Assembly (NCBI GenBank): GCA_005883175.1 | Contig: VAYV01000227.1 | Coordinates: 1-5,937, forward strand | From: Actinomycetota bacterium | Lineage (GTDB): Bacteria > Actinomycetota > AC-67 | Length of the DNA: 5,937 bases | Direction: 5' to 3' | Shown here: positions 1 through 4,498 of the stretch, piece by piece | Layout: every line of letters begins with the position of its first letter | Position numbering within the stretch: the stretch's first letter is position 1 | Notes under the pieces: model-generated | Databases searched by the model: none | Told to the model about the DNA's origin: nothing | The model's input: the letters and a program-made list of their open reading frames with translations, nothing else | Position numbers and translations under genes: made by a program

Positions 1-1
1 C

Positions 2-88
2 CCGGCAATACGCCTCCGTTTGTCGAGGGGTCTCGGTGGGCGTGATGATACGGGCCCCGTGGAAACGGCCGCAAAGCAGGAGTTATGA
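2..88 (+). CDS. Possible 3' end of an upstream gene (partial)
   Basis: A frame is open from the window edge to a TGA at 86-88, which overlaps the ATG of the carboxyltransferase gene at 85 in an ATGA arrangement. The last 28 codons end in ...ETAAKQEL. I do not recognise this tail. The same ATGA arrangement joins the next two genes, which makes a coupled upstream gene plausible. A competing frame ends at a TGA at 43-45 (tail ...VEGSRWA) and has slightly better third-position GC, so the true frame is undecided. The base pattern is too short to prove coding. Confidence 0.28.
   Translation, partial: PAIRLRLSRGLGGRDDTGPVETAAKQEL
78..82 (+). promoter_or_regulatory. Shine-Dalgarno sequence of accDA
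   Basis: AGGAG lies two bases before the ATG at 85, which is closer than the usual 5-9 bases. No other ATG, GTG or TTG exists in this frame between the upstream in-frame TGA at 46-48 and position 85, and the protein alignment with AccD begins soon after this Met. The ATG at 85 is therefore still the best start. The short spacing may be offset by translational coupling to a gene ending at 88. Confidence 0.55.
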
Positions 89-1578
89 CACCCAGAAGCG
101 CGCGCGAATGGCTCGATCTCGTCCTCGACCCCGGCTGGACGCTGTTGTTCGACGACGTCGTGTCCGGCGACCCCCTGGAGTTCCCCGGCTATGCCGAGCA
201 GCTGCGCGCGGCGCGCGAAAAGACGGGCTGCAGCGAGTCGGTTTTGGTCGCGGAGGGCGTGCTCGCGGGTCAGCGCATGATCGCGATCGCGTTCGAGTTC
301 GGGTTCCTCGGCGGATCGATGGGCGTGGCCGCCGGCGAACGGATATGCCGCGCGTTCGAGCACGCGGCCGCCACGGGGGTGCCGGTGGTGGCGATGACCG
401 CGACCGGCGGCGCGCGCATGCAGGAGGGGATGCTCGCGCTGTCGCAGATGCCCGCGACGCTCATCGCGCGCGAAAAGCTTGTCGCGGAGAGAGCGCCATT
501 CTTCTGCTACCTCCGGAACCCCACGACCGGCGGCGTCTTCGCCTCGTTCGCATCGAGCGCGGACCTGCTGTGGGCCGAGCCGCACGCGACGATCGGGTTC
601 GCCGGGCCGCGCGTCGCCGAATCGATGACCGGCGAGCCACTGCCCGAGGCCTCGCACACCGCTGAGACCGCTCTCGCGCACGGTTTGATCGACGAGATCG
701 TCCCCGTCGCCGATCTTCGCAAGCGGGTGTCGGAGTTCCTCGGACCGGTGAGCTACGGGATCGCCGGAGCCGGCCACAGCATCGAGGAAGCCCAGCCGAG
801 CACAGCGGCGGATGCGTGGACCGAGGTGACGCTGGCCCGGGACGCGAAGCGACCAACCGGAGCCGACTATCTCCCGGGAGGCACGATCTTGGGACGAGGA
901 GGTCCAGATGCCTCGATCCTTGTGTGTGTCGCCGACGATTGGCTCGAACACGGGCGGCCCATCTTCATCGCCCAGAACCGATTCTCCGGAACCGGCAGAA
1001 CGCACCCCGGCGGTTACCGGCGTGTTCGGCGCGCGATCGGATTCGCCGCGAGGTTTCGGCGGCCGATCGTCACGCTGATCGACACGCCGGGAGCCGACCC
1101 GTCCGCCGGCTCGGAGGCCGACGGGATCGCGCGCGAGATCTCAGCAACGTTCGAGGCGCTCCTGACTGCGCCGGTCCCGACAGTGGCCGTGTGCGTCGGC
1201 GAGGGCGGCAGTGGCGGTGCGCTTGCGCTTGCGGCGTGCGACGTCTTCCTCATTTCGGAACATGGGACCTTTTCGGTCATCGCTCCGGAAGGGGCAGCCA
1301 GCATCCTGCGCCGTGACGACCTCGAAACGGTTGCGAACGAGCTTCGCCTCACCGCCCATGAACTGAAGGCATTGGGCTTGGCCGACCATGTCGTCGCCGA
1401 GCCTGAAGGTGGCGCGCACGCTGACCCGCACAGAGCGATCTCGAAGGTTCACGGAGCGATCATGGCTGCGCTGCAAGAACTCCACCTTCGACCCGAACAA
1501 GCCGACGTCGAGGAAGTTCTCCCTCCACCAGACATCCCGTCCGCGCGCCGGTTCGAACGGTGGCGCGTCTACCGATGA
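85..1578 (+). CDS. accDA: Fused acetyl-CoA carboxylase carboxyltransferase, beta (AccD) + alpha (AccA)
   Basis: This 497-residue protein carries both carboxyltransferase subunits, which move the carboxyl group from carboxybiotin to acetyl-CoA to give malonyl-CoA in the cytoplasm, the first step of fatty acid synthesis. Residues about 10-220 are AccD-like: LDPGW near 14, DPLEFPGY 29-36, GGSMG 76-80, GGARMQEG 108-115, NPTTGGV 145-151, AEPHATIGFAGPRV 164-177 and a GLIDEIV tail at 200. Residues about 222-258 look like a linker. Residues about 259-450 are AccA-like: HPGGYRR 307-313, LIDTPGADP 331-339, the oxyanion-type glycine cluster GEGGSGGALA 372-381 and SVIAPEGAASIL 397-408. Separate AccD proteins normally begin with a four-cysteine zinc ribbon; here the protein starts directly at the catalytic fold and has none. 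The gene overlaps the next one by ATGA. The biotin carboxylase and carrier genes are not in the window. The substrate could be another acyl-CoA, but the AccA glycine cluster favours acetyl-CoA. Confidence 0.9.
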   Translation: MTPRSAREWLDLVLDPGWTLLFDDVVSGDPLEFPGYAEQLRAAREKTGCSESVLVAEGVLAGQRMIAIAFEFGFLGGSMGVAAGERICRAFEHAAATGVPVVAMTATGGARMQEGMLALSQMPATLIAREKLVAERAPFFCYLRNPTTGGVFASFASSADLLWAEPHATIGFAGPRVAESMTGEPLPEASHTAETALAHGLIDEIVPVADLRKRVSEFLGPVSYGIAGAGHSIEEAQPSTAADAWTEVTLARDAKRPTGADYLPGGTILGRGGPDASILVCVADDWLEHGRPIFIAQNRFSGTGRTHPGGYRRVRRAIGFAARFRRPIVTLIDTPGADPSAGSEADGIAREISATFEALLTAPVPTVAVCVGEGGSGGALALAACDVFLISEHGTFSVIAPEGAASILRRDDLETVANELRLTAHELKALGLADHVVAEPEGGAHADPHRAISKVHGAIMAALQELHLRPEQADVEEVLPPPDIPSARRFERWRVYR

Positions 1579-1733
1579 CGACACCTCCGCCGCGCAAGAA
1601 GAAGCGCGTGCATCCGGCCCGCAAGATCGTTCCGCGGGGGCGGATGGGGATCCAGTGGATCATCGGTCCGATCGTGATGGCCGCCGCCATCTTGGTGCTC
1701 GGAATCATCTTTTTGCTCACTCGCGGGCATTAG
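1575..1733 (+). CDS. Small basic single-pass membrane protein, 52 aa
   Basis: The ATG at 1575 overlaps the accDA stop (ATGA, TGA at 1576-1578), and the frame closes at TAG 1731-1733. The 52-residue product has a proline- and lysine/arginine-rich head (PPPRKKKR at residues 4-11, more Arg/Lys at 16, 17, 21 and 23). An uninterrupted hydrophobic stretch follows at about 26-48 (IIGPIVMAAAILVLGII within it), then a short TRGH tail. The positive-inside rule predicts a cytoplasmic N-terminus and an outward tail of a few residues. There is no good Shine-Dalgarno sequence of its own, so translation probably depends on ribosomes finishing accDA. I do not recognise a family and cannot assign a function. 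The tight overlap, the clean transmembrane helix and the charge layout are why I think it is real despite its size. Confidence 0.68.
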   Translation: MTTPPPRKKKRVHPARKIVPRGRMGIQWIIGPIVMAAAILVLGIIFLLTRGH

Positions 1734-1746
1734 CGGGCAGCTGCTC

Positions 1747-1769
1747 GAAAAAATTCGGCGAATCTTTTC
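1747..1769. repeat. AT-rich inverted repeat, possible operator
   Basis: GAAAAAATTC (1747-1756) and GAATCTTTTC (1760-1769) are inverted repeats matching at 9 of 10 positions around a GGC centre. The stem is AT-rich in a GC-rich genome and starts 13 bases after the stop of the small membrane gene. It has no following U-run and few GC pairs, so it is a poor intrinsic terminator. A protein-binding palindrome fits at least as well. I cannot name a regulator. Confidence 0.4.
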
Positions 1770-1780
1770 ACAGCTCTGAG

Positions 1781-1854
1781 GGGAAGGCGCTTGCTGCAGT
1801 TACAATCGCGCTCGGCATAGTTCCTTCCCTGGACCGGCGCCGCTGAGACCAGGG
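1781..1854 (+). other. Two mutually exclusive hairpins in the lipase upstream region
   Basis: GGGAAGG (1781-1787) can pair with CCTTCCC (1823-1829). CCCTGG (1827-1832) can pair with CCAGGG (1849-1854). The two stems share CCC at 1827-1829, so only one can form at a time. A perfect 8-bp palindrome CGGCGCCG (1835-1842) sits in the second loop. No known riboswitch consensus was recognised. Whether this region is transcribed with the lipase is unknown. Confidence 0.22.
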
Positions 1855-1885
1855 TTGCCGGTTGGAATTGCTCCAGCGTGGTGAT

Positions 1886-1892
1886 GGAGGGG
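1886..1892 (+). promoter_or_regulatory. Strong Shine-Dalgarno before a short leader frame
   Basis: GGAGGGG is the best ribosome-binding sequence in the gap between 1734 and 1933. It serves the ATG at 1902, 9 bases on, and not directly the lipase frame. Its presence inside the longest possible lipase frame, which could start at a TTG at 1862, argues against that very early start. Confidence 0.5.
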
Positions 1893-1901
1893 TTCTAGCT
1901 G

Positions 1902-1937
1902 ATGAAGGACGCTACTCCCGGGGAACATCTCGCGTGA
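1902..1937 (+). CDS. 11-codon leader frame coupled to the lipase
   Basis: The ATG at 1902 follows a strong Shine-Dalgarno and opens an 11-residue frame, MKDATPGEHLA, ending at TGA 1935-1937. That stop overlaps a GTG at 1934-1936 in the lipase frame, giving a GTGA junction. Two readings are possible: a short upstream frame that feeds ribosomes to the lipase start, or a small indel that has separated the lipase from its true ATG. The peptide has no run of a single amino acid, so classic amino-acid attenuation is not indicated. Confidence 0.38.
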   Translation: MKDATPGEHLA

Positions 1938-2845
1938 GCGCGCGCAGCAGGATCGGCGCGTTCGGCTCCGACGCAAACTCCGTCCGAAAAGTCTTGCAGC
2001 GCACGATGCTGCGTCCGCGGACGTATCCGGGCTTCGCCAGAGAGATCCTCATGACGTCGCTGAACGTCGCGCTCTACCCCGCGGGCCTCATCTCGGACGC
2101 ACTGAAGGTGGAAGATGCTGTTCGGCTGGGCGACCGGTACACGTCGCAGGTCCCGTTGCGGTACCTGGACCCCGTCGCGGCAAGCACGCCGATCATCCTG
2201 CTCCATGGCTACTTCCACAACCGCAGCGCGTTCGTGATCATGCGGCGTTCGCTGAAGAAGTTCGGCTTCCGCTCGGTCGACACGATGAACTACAACGTCA
2301 TCGGGCACGACATCAAAGAGCTGGCCCACCAGCTTGCCGTGCACGTCGATGAGATCCTTCAGCGCACCGAAGCCACCCACGTTCACCTCATCGGCCACTC
2401 GCTCGGGGGTTTGGTGGCGCGCTATTACATCCAGAAGCTAGGCGGTCACGAGAAGGTTCATACCTGCATCACGCTCGGGACGCCGCACCGCGGCACGCAC
2501 GCCGCGTGGGTCGGCCGGGGCAAGACCGCGCGCCAGCTTCGTCCCGGTTCGTTGCTTCTGCGCCAGCTCGCGCGCTCGTCGCGCGCGATGCCGGTGCGGT
2601 TCATCTCCTTCTACTCGAACCTCGACTCGCTCGTGCTGCCAGCGTCGAACGCCAAGATCACCGAGCCGGCACTGCGCGCGCGCAATGTGCTGGTGAAGGA
2701 TGTCGGACACTTGAGCTTGCTGATCTCGCGGCCGATCATCCGCGCGATCGCGGAAGCGTTGGCGAATCCCGACATTCCACGCGAGGTCGACCTGCGTCCG
2801 TCTCGGAACGGTCGAAACGGGGCGCGCGCGCAGAGCGGCGCTTAG
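1934..2845 (+). CDS. Lipase/esterase, alpha/beta hydrolase of the class 2 (LipA-like) type
   Basis: The 303-residue product (from GTG 1934) hydrolyses carboxyl esters, most likely acylglycerols or other lipid esters. The core begins with the oxyanion strand IILLHGYFHN (His-Gly at about 91-92). The nucleophile elbow GHSLGG places Ser at 156, and LGTPHRGTH follows. Asp 231 in YSNLDSLVLP and His 259 in VGHLSLL complete the triad. The ARNV...VGH..LL ending closely resembles Bacillus LipA as I recall it. No classical signal peptide is clear. A hydrophobic patch near residues 39-56 (MTSLNVALYPAGLI) could bind membrane. The start is uncertain: GTG 1934 is preceded by GGGGAA at 1920-1925 and overlaps the leader stop, ATG 2006 is an alternative, and TTG 1862 is the far limit. 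The Arg-rich tail ends at a TAG that overlaps the stop of the convergent MgtC relic. The natural substrate and cell location are not shown by sequence. Confidence 0.85.
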   Translation: MSARSRIGAFGSDANSVRKVLQRTMLRPRTYPGFAREILMTSLNVALYPAGLISDALKVEDAVRLGDRYTSQVPLRYLDPVAASTPIILLHGYFHNRSAFVIMRRSLKKFGFRSVDTMNYNVIGHDIKELAHQLAVHVDEILQRTEATHVHLIGHSLGGLVARYYIQKLGGHEKVHTCITLGTPHRGTHAAWVGRGKTARQLRPGSLLLRQLARSSRAMPVRFISFYSNLDSLVLPASNAKITEPALRARNVLVKDVGHLSLLISRPIIRAIAEALANPDIPREVDLRPSRNGRNGARAQSGA

Positions 2846-3214
2846 GGCTCGTTCTCGGACGACCTCTCGTTCCGCTTCGCCGCGCGGGACAGCCATCGTT
2901 CGAGCGGCTTCAGTCCGGAGAGCGTTATTCGCGCCCTGACGGAGGATCGTTCCTCCGCCGATGAACCCGATGCCGACGACGACCTGCGACGCGATCCTCG
3001 TGACGTCTGCGTTGGCGGCCGCCTTCTGTGTGCCGCCGATGAACGCGCTGAAACCGATGGCGGACATCAGTGTGAAGAGGCACGCGCCGACGCAGACGAG
3101 GATGTGCGTGCGAAGGCCCGCCCATTGCTCGCGGAGCTCGCGCTCGATCCCCACGGCTGCGCCGAGGCCCGCGGCGATGAGCAAACGCACCGCGACGGTG
3201 CTATCGCCGATCAC
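2842..3214 (-). pseudogene. MgtC/SapB-family membrane protein, internally deleted and frameshifted
   Basis: Starting at GTG 3214, the first 94 codons are a convincing MgtC/SapB N-terminus: GAAVGIEREL at 18-27, WAGLRTH 31-37, a hydrophobic second helix 38-59, then TRIASQVVVGIGFIGGGTIL 72-91 and RQG 92-94. The family then normally continues with a VRGLTTAASLW-like segment and further membrane helices, which are absent. One frame over, at 2931-2842, the sequence reads RITLSGLKPLERWLSRAAKR, which matches the usual family exit (LRPLERRL-like) and stops at TAA 2844-2842. Roughly 40 residues thus appear lost in a deletion that also shifted the frame. Read straight on, the first frame runs antisense through the lipase to 2438 and is not protein-like. 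The gene follows the LysM gene by 9 bases with a weak ribosome site, suggesting an operon. Intact relatives are inner-membrane proteins tied to Mg2+ limitation or virulence in some species. An assembly collapse cannot be excluded. Confidence 0.66.
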
Positions 3215-3223
3215 ATGGTGCTT

Positions 3224-4333
3224 TTACCCAGGTATCTTCAGGACCCACCCGGGCCGTATCAGGTTCGGATCCGTGAACCGCTGGCCGGTTCGCATCACCT
3301 TGCCCCGGTTCAGCCGCCAGATCTCGCGCCAGCGCATCGGGTCGCGGAGCGTGCGCTCTGCGATCGCCCACAGTGTGTCACCGCGGTGGACACGCACGAC
3401 CGTCGCCGAGAGGACCTTCGTCGGCGCGGCGGGGTGGGTCCGCGGCGTGACGGCGTTGACCGCGGGGCTGCTCGGATGGATCGAAGGACGCACCGCCCTG
3501 GACGACATCGGGAGCAGCGCGAAGACGACGACCACCAGCGATAGGAGCGCGACGAGGCCGTCGCGCGCAACGCGACGATCCCGCCGCCGGTTCGCCGCAG
3601 GGACCGCCACGGGCGGCTTCGGAGGCGTCGGCGCCGCGAAGGTGATGTCCGCCGGCTCGGCCTCGGAGCGCGCGAGCAGAGCATCGACTGGCGTCATGTC
3701 GGGCGCGAACGTGGGCGGCTCCGGCGCCTTAGCGGGCGGACTGTCCAGCAGAAGCCGTACGACGCGCCTGGGCAGCGCGGGCTCCCCCGGCTCGATCGGC
3801 ACCACCTCGTCGCTCGATCTGAGATGCTTCGCGGCCTGCTCGAGATCCGCCCGGACGTCGGTGGGACGGCCGAGCGCGCGCGCAACCGACGCGACGGCGG
3901 TGCCGATGATGCGCTCCGCCTCGTGCTCGGACACGTTGATAACCTCCGCGATGTCGGCCACCGTTAGTGGCGTCATCGCGTCGAGGATCAGCGCCGCACG
4001 CTGACGATGTCGCAGCCACGACAGCGCAGAAACGGCGCGCATCCACCGCGGCTCAGACACGATCTCGCCCGGGCGAACGCGGGCAGCCCGGTCGCGGATC
4101 GCGCGGTATACGAGCCGGAACGCGGTGTGATCGCGCTGCGCCAACTCGATGCGCGCGCCGTCCGCCATGCGCGACGCTTCGAGATCCGCAGATCGAACGA
4201 GGGCGTCGACGTCTGGTTCCGGCGGCTCGAGCGGACGGCACAACAACGTCGCCGCGAAGAGATGCAGATATCCCTGAGCCTTCCGGCCCGGCTTTTGAGT
4301 TCCAGGAATGCTATGGAGCGCTTCGCCGCTCAT
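3224..4333 (-). CDS. Sigma-region-4-like HTH / transmembrane / LysM fusion protein
   Basis: The product has 369 residues from ATG 4333, chosen because GGAGG lies six bases upstream and a GTG at 4432 would sit inside the promoter. Residues 108-155 (RHRQRAALIL, LTVADIAEVINVSEHEAERI) resemble sigma-70 region 4, a DNA-binding helix-turn-helix. A full region 2 is missing; only QRDHTAFRLVYRAIRDRAAR near 66-85 is faintly reminiscent. A Pro/Ala-rich linker (about 195-248) and a basic cluster NRRRDRR (248-254) lead to a membrane helix at about 259-275 (LVALLSLVVVVFALLP). After a second Pro-rich stretch comes a LysM domain, 313-367: HRGDTLWAIAERTL, WREIWRLNRG, DPNLIRPGWVLKIP. The basic cluster predicts N-in, C-out, so the LysM would meet peptidoglycan and the HTH would stay in the cytoplasm. 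The gene has its own promoter and is followed 9 bases later by the MgtC relic. Function is inferred from architecture only; the HTH might bind a protein rather than DNA. Confidence 0.8.
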   Translation of the reverse strand: MSGEALHSIPGTQKPGRKAQGYLHLFAATLLCRPLEPPEPDVDALVRSADLEASRMADGARIELAQRDHTAFRLVYRAIRDRAARVRPGEIVSEPRWMRAVSALSWLRHRQRAALILDAMTPLTVADIAEVINVSEHEAERIIGTAVASVARALGRPTDVRADLEQAAKHLRSSDEVVPIEPGEPALPRRVVRLLLDSPPAKAPEPPTFAPDMTPVDALLARSEAEPADITFAAPTPPKPPVAVPAANRRRDRRVARDGLVALLSLVVVVFALLPMSSRAVRPSIHPSSPAVNAVTPRTHPAAPTKVLSATVVRVHRGDTLWAIAERTLRDPMRWREIWRLNRGKVMRTGQRFTDPNLIRPGWVLKIPG

Positions 4334-4335
4334 AG

Positions 4336-4353
4336 TCTCCCTCCATCGGGAGA
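4336..4353 (-). promoter_or_regulatory. Hairpin covering the Shine-Dalgarno of the LysM-HTH gene
   Basis: In the minus-strand transcript TCTCCC (4353-4348) pairs perfectly with GGGAGA (4341-4336) around a six-base loop, GATGGA. The stem ends two bases before the ATG at 4333 and its 3' arm holds part of the ribosome site GGAGGGAG (4344-4337). Folded, it would hide the site; open, the site is strong. This could set a low basal level or act as a temperature- or protein-sensitive switch. A six-base stem can also arise by chance because it mirrors the Shine-Dalgarno. Confidence 0.4.
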
Positions 4354-4364
4354 TGCCTACGACG

Positions 4365-4379
4365 TCGCTCCGCTTCGCT
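4365..4379 (-). repeat. Three tandem AGCGR units in the 5' UTR
   Basis: The minus strand reads AGCGA, AGCGG, AGCGA back to back between the promoter and the ribosome site. It is a short, low-complexity purine-rich run and no function can be assigned. It may simply be slippage in a non-coding stretch. Confidence 0.3.
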
Positions 4380-4384
4380 CTTCC

Positions 4385-4409
4385 CCAGGCCCTTGGCAGG
4401 CCCCCCTGG
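4385..4409 (-). other. GC-rich stem in the leader of the LysM-HTH gene
   Basis: CCAGG (4409-4405) pairs with CCTGG (4389-4385), and an inner CCT/AGG can add three pairs across an asymmetric bulge of G residues. It lies just after the predicted transcription start. It is not followed by a U-run, so it is not a terminator in this orientation. It is weak evidence for a structured leader. Confidence 0.25.
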
Positions 4410-4419
4410 AACGATTGCA

Positions 4420-4447
4420 ACTGTAGAACCACTAATTAACAAGTCAA
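4420..4447 (-). promoter_or_regulatory. Vegetative-type promoter of the LysM-HTH gene
   Basis: On the minus strand a -35 box TTGACT (4447-4442) and a -10 box TACAGT (4425-4420) are separated by 16 bases. These match 5 of 6 and 4 of 6 consensus positions for housekeeping sigma. The spacer includes TTAATTAG, an AT-rich island in otherwise GC-rich DNA. Transcription would start near 4413, giving a leader of about 80 bases. The promoter separates this unit from the helicase gene upstream, which ends at 4499. Confidence 0.62.
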
Positions 4448-4498
4448 GCAAGTAGGTTCATTCGCCCCAAAACGGCGAGAGCACGGAGCGTGGCGACG

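Noticed and set aside
461..856. 131-codon minus-strand frame and other frames overlapping accDA
   Set aside because: Arg/Ser-rich shadows of a gene with clear conserved motifs throughout.
1801..1806. TACAAT as a -10 box for the lipase
   Set aside because: It is a good -10 by itself, but the bases 16-18 upstream (GAGGGG region) do not resemble a -35 and there is no TGn extension.
2784..2793. AGGTCGACCT perfect palindrome
   Set aside because: It sits inside the lipase coding sequence, is short, and such GC-rich palindromes are expected by chance.
2438..2841. Extension of the MgtC first frame across the lipase on the minus strand
   Set aside because: Past residue 94 the sequence loses family similarity and becomes Arg-rich antisense of the lipase. 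The family-like tail lies in another frame and stops at 2842.
2961..4004. 347-codon plus-strand open frame
   Set aside because: It lies antisense to the LysM-HTH gene and the MgtC frame, is rich in Arg/Ser/Ala/Thr with no domain, and is a typical shadow frame of GC-rich coding DNA.
4334..4432. N-terminal extension of the LysM-HTH protein from GTG 4432
   Set aside because: The GTG and following codons overlap the predicted -10 element and leader, and ATG 4333 has a strong ribosome site.
4461..4477. TCGCC/GGCGA stem as a terminator after pcrA
   Set aside because: Only five base pairs with no U-run on the minus strand; too weak to call.
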